Shown here one piece after another: positions 50,500 to 60,110 of a stretch of DNA of 64,000 nucleotides; positions within the stretch are counted from its first letter, which is position 1; every line of letters begins with the position of its first letter. Position numbers and translations under genes: made by a program. The stretch spans positions 162,643 through 226,642 of the forward strand of contig SVOZ01000003.1 of NCBI GenBank assembly GCA_015066115.1, given 5' to 3'. This DNA is from Oscillospiraceae bacterium. Lineage in GTDB: Bacteria; Bacillota; Clostridia; Oscillospirales; Ruminococcaceae. The notes under the pieces are model-generated. The model saw nothing but the letters and a program-made list of their open reading frames with translations, made no database searches and was not told the origin of the DNA.

Positions 50500-52587
50500 G
50501 TGTCAGAGCAATTGCAAAATAGCTGTAAAGCTGAAATACTTGCCCCGGCAGGAAGCTTTGAATGCTTGCAGGCGGCAGTGCGCTGTGGCGCAGATGCCAT
50601 TTATTTAGGCTCAAAGGATTTCAGCGCAAGGGCAGGGGCTCAGAATTTTGATTTTGACCAGCTTAGGCAGGCTGCTGAGTATTGCCATGAGCGTGATGTA
50701 AAGCTGCATCTTGCGCTAAACACCGCTCTTTACGATGACGAACTGAGCGCCGCCGCAAAGCTTATTGAACACTCTGCCAAAATCGGTGTAGATGCCCTTA
50801 TCGTGTCTGATCTGGGTGCTTTATCTCTTGTTAGAGAAATCTGCCCGTCGCTTTCACTGCATGCATCCACCCAGATGGGAATTGCAAGCCTGTCGGGTGT
50901 GCTTGCCGCGCGTGATTTGGGGTTTGACAGGGCGGTTTTGGCAAGGGAACTTAGCAGAAAAGAAATTTGCGACATTGCAAAGGCTTCGCCGATAGAAACC
51001 GAGGTTTTTGTTCACGGCGCGCTTTGTATGTCGGTTTCGGGGCAGTGCTATCTTTCCGCCCTGCTTGGTGGCAGAAGCGGAAACAGAGGCCGCTGCGCCC
51101 AGCCGTGTAGGCTCAATTTCTCTGTGGATAAGCAAAATGAGTATGCCCTAAGCCTTAAGGATAACTGCCTTTGCGAGCATATAAAGGAGCTTTGCTCATT
51201 TAATGTAACTTCGCTTAAGATCGAGGGAAGAATGAAAAGGCCTGAGTATGTTGCCGCCGCAGTTTCGCTTGTAAAAGCGGCTATGCAGGGTGAGGATTAC
51301 AAAGAAATGCTTTCGCTTTCGCAGGATATTTTTTCGCGTAGCGGGTTTACCGATGGATATTACCGCTCTGAGATAGGCAAAAAAATGTTTGGTTTCAGAA
51401 GCCGCGACGACGTTTCTAAGTCTGCAAATGCAATTCCTGCGCTTCACGAGCTTTACAGAAGAGAAAATCAGCGCGTTGCCATTGATGCCAAGATTAAACT
51501 GAGCACAAAAGAACCTTCTTTTCTTGTGCTCTGCGATAAAAGAGGAAATTCTGTAAAGGCTCAGATAGAGCCTGCGGTAATTTCAGAAAAACAAACAGAC
51601 GAAAAAACTGTTTTAAATCAGCTAAGCAGGCTTGGATCAACTCCTTATTTTTTAAATTCGCTTGAATGTGAAATAGAAAATGGAGCATATGTTCCGGTTT
51701 CTGCCTTAAACTTATTACGCAGAACGGCAGTAGATGAGCTTTCATTAATGCGACGCGAGCCTCCGAAACGGCAAATATTTGAGCCGAAAGCTTTGCCGCA
51801 AATAGCTAAAGAAAAAAGTCAGCAAAAGATTTATGCCAGATTTGAAACAAAAGAGCAGTTTTTTGAAAATGCTGATGTTGTTGATATGGCCTATATTCCT
51901 GTGAAGGTCTGCCTTGAGCTTTTAAATAACAACGAACTATCGCCCGAGCATGCCGCAAAGATCATAGCCGAGCTTGACAGAGCGGCCTTTTCAAACGATG
52001 AGTTTACAAAAAGCACGCTTGTAAAACTTAAAAATGCAGGAATTTACAGAGTCTGCGTTCAGAATATCGGCCAGCTTTATCTGTCAAAAGAGGCGGGAAT
52101 GCAAATTTATTTTGGCGCCTTTATGAATGTTTATAACAGCCGCGCTGTTAAAGTGCTTTCTGATTTTAAGGTTGAAAGCGTTGTGGCTTCATTTGAAATT
52201 CCTGTAAAAAAGCTTGAAAATCTTGTGCCTTTTGCAAAAATCAGCGCCCTTATCTACGGATATTTGCCGCTTATGATGACAAGAGCCTGCCCTGTAAAAA
52301 GCGCAGCAGGCTGTAAAAGCTGTAATGGCGGCTCGTATCTTACCGATAGAACAGGAAAACGCTTTAGGGTTGCCTGTAGGGGACAGGTTAGTGAGATTTA
52401 TAACACCGTTCCGCTTTCGGCTCGGATAGAAAAGGCGGAATTTGATAAGCCGGATTTTCTGCTCTGTTATTTTACATTTGAGAGTCCAAAGCGTTGCCGA
52501 GAGGTTATTTTGTCAGTGAAAAACCGTGTTTCTCCCGATTGCCCCGAGGGTTTTACCCGCGGACTTTATAAAAGCGGCGTAATTTAG
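50500..52587 (+). CDS. U32 family peptidase
   Basis: A 695-residue member of peptidase family U32, with the N-terminal TIM-barrel-like domain. EILAPAGSFECLQAAVRCGADAIYLG (about residues 13-38) and a cysteine cluster around SGQCYLSALLGGRSGNRGRCAQPCR (about 181-204) are typical of the long form with an extra C-terminal region. Some U32 proteins are now known to be iron-sulfur RNA hydroxylases or prephenate-linked enzymes, so true proteolysis is not certain. Start GTG at 50500 without a clear ribosome site, in line with coupling to zapA. No stop or frameshift. Confidence 0.87.
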   Translation: MSEQLQNSCKAEILAPAGSFECLQAAVRCGADAIYLGSKDFSARAGAQNFDFDQLRQAAEYCHERDVKLHLALNTALYDDELSAAAKLIEHSAKIGVDALIVSDLGALSLVREICPSLSLHASTQMGIASLSGVLAARDLGFDRAVLARELSRKEICDIAKASPIETEVFVHGALCMSVSGQCYLSALLGGRSGNRGRCAQPCRLNFSVDKQNEYALSLKDNCLCEHIKELCSFNVTSLKIEGRMKRPEYVAAAVSLVKAAMQGEDYKEMLSLSQDIFSRSGFTDGYYRSEIGKKMFGFRSRDDVSKSANAIPALHELYRRENQRVAIDAKIKLSTKEPSFLVLCDKRGNSVKAQIEPAVISEKQTDEKTVLNQLSRLGSTPYFLNSLECEIENGAYVPVSALNLLRRTAVDELSLMRREPPKRQIFEPKALPQIAKEKSQQKIYARFETKEQFFENADVVDMAYIPVKVCLELLNNNELSPEHAAKIIAELDRAAFSNDEFTKSTLVKLKNAGIYRVCVQNIGQLYLSKEAGMQIYFGAFMNVYNSRAVKVLSDFKVESVVASFEIPVKKLENLVPFAKISALIYGYLPLMMTRACPVKSAAGCKSCNGGSYLTDRTGKRFRVACRGQVSEIYNTVPLSARIEKAEFDKPDFLLCYFTFESPKRCREVILSVKNRVSPDCPEGFTRGLYKSGVI

Positions 52588-52618
52588 TACTTTTTTTGAA
52601 AAAATTTACAGTTTTGTA

Positions 52619-52647
52619 TTGAGAAAAGGGAAAAATAGGGTTATAAT
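52619..52647 (+). promoter_or_regulatory. promoter of mreB
   Basis: TTGAGA (52619-52624), a 17-nt spacer and TATAAT (52642-52647). Confidence 0.8.
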
Positions 52648-52685
52648 ATAAGATGTATGTTTAAGCTTTAGAGAGGAGCAAAAAA

Positions 52686-53708
52686 ATGTTTGGATTTAAT
52701 ATGTTTTCAAAAGATATCGGTATCGACCTTGGTACCGCAAATACCCTTGTGTATATGAAGGGAAAAGGCATCATTATGCGTGAGCCTTCCGTTGTTGCAA
52801 AGGATGTTAAGAATAACACCGTTAAGTTTGTCGGAAGAGAGGCAAAAGAGGTTATCGGAAGGACTCCCGGCTCAATCGTCGCCGTAAGTCCCCTTAAGGA
52901 CGGAGTTATTTCCGATTTTGCCATTGCTGCAACAATGCTCAAAATATTTATCTCAAAGGTTATCGGCAATTCTATTTTCAGCAAACCCAGAGTTGTTATC
53001 TGTATTCCCTCGGGAGTAACAGAGGTTGAAAAGAGAGCCGTTAAGGATGCCGCTTATAAGGCGGGCGCAAAGCAGGTAAATGTTATTGAAGAGCCCATGG
53101 CGGCCGCTATCGGAGCGGGGCTTCCTATTTCTGAGCCTGTCGGTAGTATGGTAGTTGATATCGGCGGCGGTACTGCTGAGGTTGCTGTTATTTCTCTCGG
53201 CGGTATTGTAACTGCTCAGTCTGTTCGCGTTGCAGGTGACCAGTTTGACCAGGCTATTATCAACTACATCAAGAAAAAATACAACCTTCTTATCGGTGAA
53301 AGAACTGCTGAGGCTGTAAAGATTGAAATCGGTTCTGCATTCCCTTATGAAGACGAAGGCAGTATGGAAATAAAGGGAAGAAACTTGGTTGACGGACTTC
53401 CCAAGAATATAACAATTGAGGCTTCCGAGGTAAGAGAAGCGCTTGCTGATTCTCTTGCGCTTATCGTTGATGCCGTTAAGTCCACCCTCGAAACAACACC
53501 CCCTGAGCTTTCTGCCGATATTATTGATAACGGCATTACCTTAACAGGCGGTGGAGCGCTCCTTCGCGGACTTGGCGATCTTATAACACACGAAACAGGA
53601 ATTCCCGTTCACATTGCCGAAAATCCTCTTGACTGTGTTGCAGAGGGAACCGGAATGATGCTTGAAGACATTGACAGACTCAGCGATGTTCTGCTTGACG
53701 AAGATTAA
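52686..53708 (+). CDS. mreB: rod shape-determining protein MreB
   Basis: Bacterial actin that forms membrane-associated filaments guiding sidewall peptidoglycan synthesis. The start [21 protein letters not shown] (about residues 8-28) is the actin phosphate-1 loop, [16 protein letters not shown] (about 155-170) is phosphate 2 and [11 protein letters not shown] (about 286-296) is the adenosine motif. It has 340 residues, a normal length. It heads an mreB-mreC-mreD-PBP2-minD cluster on the same strand. Confidence 0.97.
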   Translation: MFGFNMFSKDIGIDLGTANTLVYMKGKGIIMREPSVVAKDVKNNTVKFVGREAKEVIGRTPGSIVAVSPLKDGVISDFAIAATMLKIFISKVIGNSIFSKPRVVICIPSGVTEVEKRAVKDAAYKAGAKQVNVIEEPMAAAIGAGLPISEPVGSMVVDIGGGTAEVAVISLGGIVTAQSVRVAGDQFDQAIINYIKKKYNLLIGERTAEAVKIEIGSAFPYEDEGSMEIKGRNLVDGLPKNITIEASEVREALADSLALIVDAVKSTLETTPPELSADIIDNGITLTGGGALLRGLGDLITHETGIPVHIAENPLDCVAEGTGMMLEDIDRLSDVLLDED

Positions 53709-53725
53709 TGCATAAACTAATTTGA

Positions 53726-53764
53726 GGGCGCAGGCGGAATATTTTCCGTCTGCACCGTTTTTTC
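53726..53764 (+). terminator. hairpin with T-run between mreB and mreC
   Basis: A stem GCAGGCGGAA / TTCCGTCTGC followed by ACC and seven T. It probably lowers read-through into mreC, giving more mreB than mreCD message. Confidence 0.7.
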
Positions 53765-53795
53765 TTAATTGAAGTTTGGAAAGGAGGCTTTTTGT

Positions 53796-54674
53796 TTGAA
53801 GGACTTTTTTAAAGGCAAGATCTTTAAGGTGATTGTTGCCGTTGTTGCGCTTTTGATAGGAATAATGGTATATCAAGCGGCGTCGGGCGGCTTTGCGTCT
53901 TTGCCCGAAGCAGTTGTGGGGACAGTCGTTACGCCGATAGTAAAGATCTCATCTGGCATTTCTGATAGTGTTGCGGGATTTTTTAATTCGATTTTGTCGG
54001 CAAAAGATATTGAGAAGGAAAACAAAGAGCTTAAATCCGAGCTTTCTGAAGCTTATGAAAAATTAAGCGATTATGAAAAATATAAAAACGAAAACGAGCG
54101 GCTTAAAGAAATGCTGGGCATAAAAGAGGACCATCCGGATTATAAGATGGAAGCTGCCTCGGTTATCGGGCGTGATAGTGCCTCGGCATTCGGTAAATTT
54201 ACCGTAAATAAAGGAAGCCTTAATGGCATTGAGCTTAACGCCCCTGTTATAACAGATGATGGTCTTGTCGGAATAGTAACTCATGTAGGGCCGACCTATA
54301 GCGTGGTAACAACTATTCTTGACCCCGAAATAAATATAGGTATTTACAATTCAAGAACAAGAGAAACCGGCGTTGTAAGCGGAAGTGTTGACCTTTCAGA
54401 TGATGGAAAAACCAAGCTTCGCCTGCTCCCGAGAGACACGGCGCTTCTCAGAGGCGATATTATAGAAACCTCAGGAATAGGCGGTATGTTCCCGTCGGGA
54501 ATTCTTTTGGGAACTGTAGATTCTATAAATGCGGAAAATTCAGGCGTTTCAATGTATGCTGAAATTCGTCCGATAGTTGATGTAACGCGGGTTTCTGATG
54601 TCGTAATTGTAACGGATTTTGCTGTTACAGAAAATCAAACTAACGAGTCGCAAGAGCAAAATACACAAGAGTAA
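53796..54674 (+). CDS. mreC: rod shape-determining protein MreC
   Basis: A 292-residue extracytoplasmic protein with an N-terminal membrane helix (about residues 10-26), a coiled coil (about 70-110, ENKELKSELSEAYEKLSDYEKYKNE) and a C-terminal beta-barrel domain. It links MreB filaments with PBP2 and the elongasome. The start is TTG at 53796 with AAAGGAGG eight bases upstream; a longer frame beginning TTG at 53769 covers that site and is rejected. It is followed by mreD and PBP2. Confidence 0.92.
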   Translation: MKDFFKGKIFKVIVAVVALLIGIMVYQAASGGFASLPEAVVGTVVTPIVKISSGISDSVAGFFNSILSAKDIEKENKELKSELSEAYEKLSDYEKYKNENERLKEMLGIKEDHPDYKMEAASVIGRDSASAFGKFTVNKGSLNGIELNAPVITDDGLVGIVTHVGPTYSVVTTILDPEINIGIYNSRTRETGVVSGSVDLSDDGKTKLRLLPRDTALLRGDIIETSGIGGMFPSGILLGTVDSINAENSGVSMYAEIRPIVDVTRVSDVVIVTDFAVTENQTNESQEQNTQE

Positions 54675-54690
54675 AAAGGGAGAAGGCATA

Positions 54691-55218
54691 ATGAGAGGCA
54701 AAAAGATGCGTGCTTTTTTAAAATGGACATCTTATGTCCTGTTTGCGCTTGTCCTTTTTTGCTTTCAGTCTGCGCCTGAGAGGTTGGGGCTTTTTTCGGA
54801 TGTTATATTCCTTTTGCCTTTTGTAATAGCATTCGCTTGCTATGAGGAAATGATCCCCTCTGTTATAATGGCATCGGTCTGCGGCCTTTTCTTTGACTAT
54901 TCTGTGCAGAGAATTTTTGGATATAACGCCCTTGTTTTATGTATTCTTTGTTTTTTTGTGTCGTTTGCAATGAAATATTTTATAAGGCCTGTTTTTTTAG
55001 GTGTCGTCGTTTCGATTTTTGCCGCAAGCTTTGTTTATTGCATTGTAGATTTCTTTTTCTTTTTTGTACTTAAAGGCTATGAAGAGGTAGGCACTCTTAT
55101 ATTAAGCAACTATCTGCCGCTGTTTTTAAAAACAGGAATATTTGGGATTTTGATAGCATTTGTTGTTAAAAAAATATACGATTTGAGTCCTTTAAGAGCT
55201 AAATTTGATAATAATTAA
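54691..55218 (+). CDS. mreD: rod shape-determining protein MreD
   Basis: A 175-residue membrane protein with about five hydrophobic helices and little conserved sequence, as usual for MreD. The call rests on position between mreC and a class B PBP and on the hydrophobic pattern. ATG at 54691 after GGGAGAAGG is chosen; earlier codons overlap the mreC end. Confidence 0.85.
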   Translation: MRGKKMRAFLKWTSYVLFALVLFCFQSAPERLGLFSDVIFLLPFVIAFACYEEMIPSVIMASVCGLFFDYSVQRIFGYNALVLCILCFFVSFAMKYFIRPVFLGVVVSIFAASFVYCIVDFFFFFVLKGYEEVGTLILSNYLPLFLKTGIFGILIAFVVKKIYDLSPLRAKFDNN

Positions 55219-55242
55219 AACGCATCGAGGAAGTGAACGAAA

Positions 55243-57264
55243 ATGAGAACAAGAAAAAAGCAGACCTCAAGAATAGTTGTTCTTGCTTGTATTCTTGCGC
55301 TTATTTTCGGTGGTTTTGTTGTCCGTATGATGCAGCTTCAGCTTGTTGACGGTGAGGAGTATCGCCAGATGGGCGATGTAAGGTACACAAGAGAGGTGGC
55401 CGTTAAGGCGGCAAGAGGCGAGATAGTTGACAGAAACGGAGTGGAGCTCGCCGCAAACCGTACCGCGTATAACATCGTCTTTGATAAAAGCTACATCAAA
55501 ATGGCTGATGCAAATGAGATAATTCTTGTTGCTGCAGAGATTACAGATAAACAAAATGAGGAGCATAATGAGTCTATCCCTATAAACAAAGAAAAACCAT
55601 ACGATTTTCGTGACGGATATGAAAACTCGGTAGCCTCGCTTAAAGCAAGGCTGGGTCTTCAGGATTATGCCACATTTAAAAATGTTTGGGACGCACTTTG
55701 CGAAAGATATGATGTCGAGGAAAGTCTTTCCGAAGAGCAAAAAAGGCTTATTATAGGCGTCCGATATGAGATGGAAATAAAGGGATTTACGGTCAGCGCG
55801 CCCTACACCTTTGCAGAAGATGTTAGTATGTCAACGGTGTCTCAGGTGCTTGAAAAGAGCATTACCTACGCAGGAATAACAGTTTCTGAGGAAAGCGTGC
55901 GAGAGTATAAAGACGGGACTATTGCCCCACATATCATTGGAACTATTGGCCCCATCTATGCAGAGGAATATGCCGAGCTTAAAAAAGAGGGCTATAAGCT
56001 TAACGATTATGTTGGAAAAAGCGGAATAGAAAAGGCCTACGAAAAATACCTGAAAGGAACCGATGGAGTTAAGGTCATAGAGTTTGATTCCGATGGAAAT
56101 GTTGTCAGCTCTAAAATGAAGGTTGAGCCAATTCCGGGAAACACCATTGTGTTGACTCTTGACTCCCAGCTTCAGAAAACTGCTCAGACCACCCTTGAAG
56201 CGCGAATAAAGGAAATTGCCGCCACAAGCCCCGCTGGCAAAGGTGCCGAGGCAAATGCAGGCTGCGTCGTTGCAGTTGATCCCAAAACAGGCGATATTCT
56301 TTGCGCCGCAAATTATCCCTCTTATGATATAACCGAATATTATTCAAATTACAGCGAGCTTATTAAAAACGAACAAAACCCCCTCTTTAACAGATGCTTT
56401 AACGGTGCCTATGCACCGGGCTCTACATTTAAGCCGGCTATGGGTGTTGCCGCTATGTGCAGTAACACAGTAAACAGCGGCTCGGTAGTGAGCTGTCAGC
56501 ATGAATATAAGTATCTTGATATGACCTTTACCTGTATGGGCAGGCACAGTAATATAAATCTTGCCAATGCCTTGAGGGTCTCCTGCAATATTTATTTCTA
56601 TGATGTCGGCAAGCGAATGGGAATTGACACTATAAATTCCTATGCCTCGCGTCTTGGCCTCGGTCAGCCGACAGGTCTTGAGCTTTCTGAAAATATAGGA
56701 AGGCTTGCAAGCCCCGAATATCGAAAATCACAGGGTAGAGAATGGTATCCCGGAGACGTTTTGCAGGCGTCGATCGGCCAGTCTGACAGCATGTTCTCTC
56801 CGTTGCAGATTGCAGTTTACACAGGCACGATTGGTAACGACGGAGTCCGTATGCAGTCGCATATCGTTGAAAAAATTGTAAGCTATGATTATAAAACGGT
56901 TGTTTATGAGCATAAGGACACCGTTGTTGAAACTATCGAAAATACAAACGGCGCCTTTGACGCGGTCAAGGACGGAATGTATCTTGTTTCAACCAAGGGT
57001 ACCGGACGCTCTGCTTTCGGAAGCTATCCCATAAGGGTCGGAAGCAAAACAGGCTCGCCCGAAAACTATGGCAACAAGGCGGCAAACGCTGTGTTTACTG
57101 CTATAGGTCCGCTTGATGATTGTGAGCTTTCGGTTGCCGCCGTTGTTGAATACGGATTTAACGGAAACAAAGCGGCATCAATTGCAAAAGCAATTTTTGA
57201 TAAGCATTTCTTTGAAACCGATGAGGTTAAAAATCCTGCAAGTGAAAACCAGCTTTTAAACTAA
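55243..57264 (+). CDS. mrdA: penicillin-binding protein 2 (elongation-specific transpeptidase)
   Basis: Class B transpeptidase that crosslinks sidewall peptidoglycan with RodA. A single N-terminal helix (about residues 11-28) is followed by the dimerisation domain and the transpeptidase domain. Active-site motifs are visible: SxxK in APGSTFKPAMG (about 387-397), SxN in VSCNIYFYD (about 446-454) and KTG in GSKTGSPEN (about 589-597). It has 673 residues. It belongs to the mreBCD operon. RodA itself is not in the window. Confidence 0.95.
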   Translation: MRTRKKQTSRIVVLACILALIFGGFVVRMMQLQLVDGEEYRQMGDVRYTREVAVKAARGEIVDRNGVELAANRTAYNIVFDKSYIKMADANEIILVAAEITDKQNEEHNESIPINKEKPYDFRDGYENSVASLKARLGLQDYATFKNVWDALCERYDVEESLSEEQKRLIIGVRYEMEIKGFTVSAPYTFAEDVSMSTVSQVLEKSITYAGITVSEESVREYKDGTIAPHIIGTIGPIYAEEYAELKKEGYKLNDYVGKSGIEKAYEKYLKGTDGVKVIEFDSDGNVVSSKMKVEPIPGNTIVLTLDSQLQKTAQTTLEARIKEIAATSPAGKGAEANAGCVVAVDPKTGDILCAANYPSYDITEYYSNYSELIKNEQNPLFNRCFNGAYAPGSTFKPAMGVAAMCSNTVNSGSVVSCQHEYKYLDMTFTCMGRHSNINLANALRVSCNIYFYDVGKRMGIDTINSYASRLGLGQPTGLELSENIGRLASPEYRKSQGREWYPGDVLQASIGQSDSMFSPLQIAVYTGTIGNDGVRMQSHIVEKIVSYDYKTVVYEHKDTVVETIENTNGAFDAVKDGMYLVSTKGTGRSAFGSYPIRVGSKTGSPENYGNKAANAVFTAIGPLDDCELSVAAVVEYGFNGNKAASIAKAIFDKHFFETDEVKNPASENQLLN

Positions 57265-57336
57265 AATATCTATTTACAAATAGGCAAAAATTTGTTATTA
57301 TATAATTTGTAAGCCAAAAAGAAACGGGGAAACTGC

Positions 57337-58071
57337 ATGGGAAAAATAATGCTTGTTACCTCCGGAAAGGGAGGAACGGGAAAATCTACAGTGGCGCTAA
57401 ATCTCGGTCTCTCGCTTGTCAAAGAGGGAAAAAAGGCTGTAATCATTGAGCTTGACAGCGGTTTAAGATGCCTTGATATTATGCTTGGCATTGATGATGT
57501 TGTTTATGATCTCGGCGATGCCCTCTGCGGAAGCTGCGACATTTCCCAGGCTATCTACACCCCCGAAAACACAGAAAATCTCGGCATTATTGCCGCTCCT
57601 GCAAAAAGTGATTTTATGCTTTCGCACAATAGATTTTGTACGTTTTGCAGGCATCTTTGCTCGGTTTACGATTATGTGATTTTAGACACTCCTGCAGGAT
57701 TAGGCCCTCAGCTTCATGCGGCGGTTTCAGCAAGCAGTTTTGGCCTTGTTGTAACAAACATTTCGCCGGTAAGCGTAAGGGATGCCGAAAAAGCTGCAGA
57801 ACTGCTAAAAAAAGCAGGAATGAAAAATATTAGGCTTGTTATAAATTTGGTTCCGCTTGAGGTCGAGGATAAAGATCAGATTCCAGATCTTGACGATATT
57901 ATCGATAGCATCGGAGCTCAGCTTATCGCTGTTATTCCCGATGATAAGCTTCTTAAAAAATGCGTTTGCGAAAGAAAGAAAAAAGAGGAAAGAAAAAGCC
58001 TCGGTATTCTTGCTTTTGAAAATCTTGCAAAGCGAATTTGCGGCAAGGATGTGCCGCTTATCTTTAAATAA
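57337..58071 (+). CDS. minD: septum site-determining ATPase MinD
   Basis: Walker-type ParA/MinD ATPase of 244 residues. The deviant Walker A is SGKGGTGKST (about residues 9-18), the switch region is LDSGLRCLDIMLGI (about 38-52), and DYVILDTPAG (about 112-121) is Walker B. The sequence near residue 205-215 (KLLKKCVCERKKKEER) could precede a membrane helix at the C-terminus, but no clear amphipathic MinD tail is seen. It directs division-site placement with MinC. No minC or minE gene is next to it. It sits behind PBP2 with a 72-nt gap. Confidence 0.87.
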   Translation: MGKIMLVTSGKGGTGKSTVALNLGLSLVKEGKKAVIIELDSGLRCLDIMLGIDDVVYDLGDALCGSCDISQAIYTPENTENLGIIAAPAKSDFMLSHNRFCTFCRHLCSVYDYVILDTPAGLGPQLHAAVSASSFGLVVTNISPVSVRDAEKAAELLKKAGMKNIRLVINLVPLEVEDKDQIPDLDDIIDSIGAQLIAVIPDDKLLKKCVCERKKKEERKSLGILAFENLAKRICGKDVPLIFK

Positions 58072-58088
58072 ACAGAGAGGGAGAACTT

Positions 58089-58496
58089 ATGAACATTGCA
58101 TTGATCGCACACGATACAAAAAAAGAAATGATGATCCAGCTTTGCATTGCGTATAAGCGGATTCTCTCAAACCATAACCTGTATGCAACCGCAAAAACAG
58201 GTAAGCTTGTTTCCGATGCAACAGGGCTTGACATTGTAAAATTTCTTTCGGGAGCACAGGGCGGAGATCAGCAGATTGCCGCAAAGGTTTCCTGGAATGA
58301 AATAGATTTGGTGTTTTATTTCAGAGATCCCAATAACCCGAACAGAAGGGAAAACGATCCCTGCGATAATAACCTTATCCGCCTTTGTGATGTAAATAAT
58401 ATCGCAATTGCAACCAATATGGCAACTGCGGAGGTACTTATTCACGGACTTGACAGAGGCGATCTTGATTGGCGTGAAATAGTTAAAAAACAGTAG
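58089..58496 (+). CDS. mgsA: methylglyoxal synthase
   Basis: Makes methylglyoxal from dihydroxyacetone phosphate, a bypass that relieves phosphate limitation. Motifs ALIAHDTKKEMM (His8, phosphate site), AQGGDQQIAAKV with the catalytic Asp in GGDQQ, and FYFRDPNNPN are present. It has 135 residues, near the usual 130-150. It lies 17 nt after minD and is probably co-transcribed. The two have no known functional link. Confidence 0.9.
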   Translation: MNIALIAHDTKKEMMIQLCIAYKRILSNHNLYATAKTGKLVSDATGLDIVKFLSGAQGGDQQIAAKVSWNEIDLVFYFRDPNNPNRRENDPCDNNLIRLCDVNNIAIATNMATAEVLIHGLDRGDLDWREIVKKQ

Positions 58497-58509
58497 TTTT
58501 ATTCGGCTG

Positions 58510-58765
58510 TGATCGGAAGGAAAAAGGAATTACGGCACACAGAGAGGATGCTATAGCTGAGAGGCATCTTGCACGAAACCTTAAGAGACATCCGTGAGCC
58601 TGATTTGGCTAGACCAGATCCCGTCAGACTCGGTTATCGGTCTTAAAGTGGAGCGCACTTGCGCTCAATCGGGGTGGCACCGCGGGATTTTTTTAAAAAA
58701 ACTCGTCCCCTTGCAAAAGGCAGTATTGCCTCTTGCAAGGGGGTTTATTATTTTTAAAGTGAGGA
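58510..58765 (+). promoter_or_regulatory. T-box leader of hisS-aspS
   Basis: The T-box core GGGGTGGCACCGCGGG (58671-58686) is preceded by a Stem I region with a candidate specifier. A terminator follows: stem CCCCTTGCAA / TTGCAAGGGG with inner GGC/GCC pairs (58707-58742) and T-rich stretch. GACAT at 58587-58591 contains overlapping GAC (Asp) and CAT (His), compatible with control by either tRNA; CAC at 58571-58573 is another candidate. Which is used was not modelled. Confidence 0.9.
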
Positions 58766-58772
58766 AGAAAAA

Positions 58773-60092
58773 ATGGCAGTTATGTTAAGCGCGCCGAGAG
58801 GAACTCAGGATGTTTTGCCCTCTCAAAGCGGAAAATGGCAATTTATTGAAGAGTGTGCAAGAAAAACCGCGACGGTGTTCGGTTTTAAAGAGGTCAGATT
58901 TCCAACCTTTGAGCACACCGAGCTTTTTTGCCGCGGAGTCGGCGATACGACCGATGTTGTCCAAAAGGAAATGTACACATTTGAGGATAAAGGCGGCAGA
59001 TCAATAACCCTTCGTCCCGAAGGAACAGCATCGACGGTTCGTACCATCCTTTCAAACGGACTTCTGTCGGAAGCGCTTCCTTTAAAGCTTTATTATCTCA
59101 CATCCTGCTTCCGATATGAAAAGCCGCAGGCGGGAAGACTCAGAGAATTTCACCAGTTCGGAATGGAATGTTTTGGCTCTGCAGAGCCAATTGCCGACGC
59201 CCAGCTTATCGCTTCGGCAAGCTATTTCTTTAAGGTTCTCGGCATTTCGGGATTAAAGCTTGAACTTAACTCAATCGGCTGTCCCGAGTGCAGAAAGAAA
59301 TATCACGAGGCGCTTAAAAAGTATTTTGAAGAGAAAAATGAGAGTCTTTGCGAAACCTGCATTGGACGTCTTGAAAAAAATCCGATGCGCATTCTGGATT
59401 GTAAAAGTCCGGTTTGCAGTGAGATCGCAAAGGATGCTCCAAAGGTTATTGATTATCTTTGCGACGAATGCGACACTCACTTTAAAAAGGTTCAGCAATA
59501 TCTTGACGCGATGGGCATTGAGTACACAGTAAATCCCAACATCGTAAGAGGCCTTGATTACTATACAAAAACCGTTTTTGAATTTGTTTCAAGCTCAATC
59601 GGCGCTCAGGGAACTGTTTGCGGCGGCGGCAGATACGACGGACTTGTCGAAACTCTGGGCGGCGCTAAAACCTGCGCCCTCGGTTATGCAATAGGCATCG
59701 AAAGGCTTATTCTTTTGATGCAGGCGCAAGAAGCGGCATTCCCTGAAAGCAAAAAATGTGAGATCTATATTGCGCCCATGGGTGAAAAGGCAAGCGTTAA
59801 AGCCTGCAAAATGGTATCTGCACTTCGCGATGAGGGATTTTTCGCCGAGTGTGACCTTGTCGGCAGAGGAATTAAGGCTCAGATGAAATATGCTAATAAG
59901 ATAGGCGCTGAGTTTGTTGTGGTTATCGGAGATAACGAAATCGAGGAGAATAGCGCAAACCTTAAGGATATGAATAGCGGAGAAGAGAGCAAGATCTCTC
60001 TCGGCGACAGCTTTATAAAAGAATTTTACGATAAAAAGCTTTCGGCGGCTTGCAACAATGTTCTTTCAAGCCTTGAGAACTTAACAAAGTAA
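58773..60092 (+). CDS. hisS: histidyl-tRNA synthetase
   Basis: Class II aminoacyl-tRNA synthetase joining histidine to tRNA-His. Motif 1 lies around SAPRGTQDVLPSQSGKWQFIEE, motif 2 in YYLTSCFRYEKPQAGRLREFHQFG (about residues 107-130), and the histidine-A motif is RGLDYYTKTVFEF (about 259-271). Motif 3 is near GYAIGIERL. Anticodon-binding domain at the C-terminus. At 439 residues it is normal. It follows a T-box and precedes aspS, the common hisS-aspS arrangement. Confidence 0.97.
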   Translation: MAVMLSAPRGTQDVLPSQSGKWQFIEECARKTATVFGFKEVRFPTFEHTELFCRGVGDTTDVVQKEMYTFEDKGGRSITLRPEGTASTVRTILSNGLLSEALPLKLYYLTSCFRYEKPQAGRLREFHQFGMECFGSAEPIADAQLIASASYFFKVLGISGLKLELNSIGCPECRKKYHEALKKYFEEKNESLCETCIGRLEKNPMRILDCKSPVCSEIAKDAPKVIDYLCDECDTHFKKVQQYLDAMGIEYTVNPNIVRGLDYYTKTVFEFVSSSIGAQGTVCGGGRYDGLVETLGGAKTCALGYAIGIERLILLMQAQEAAFPESKKCEIYIAPMGEKASVKACKMVSALRDEGFFAECDLVGRGIKAQMKYANKIGAEFVVVIGDNEIEENSANLKDMNSGEESKISLGDSFIKEFYDKKLSAACNNVLSSLENLTK

Positions 60093-60110
60093 TCTTTGGA
60101 GGATAGAAAA

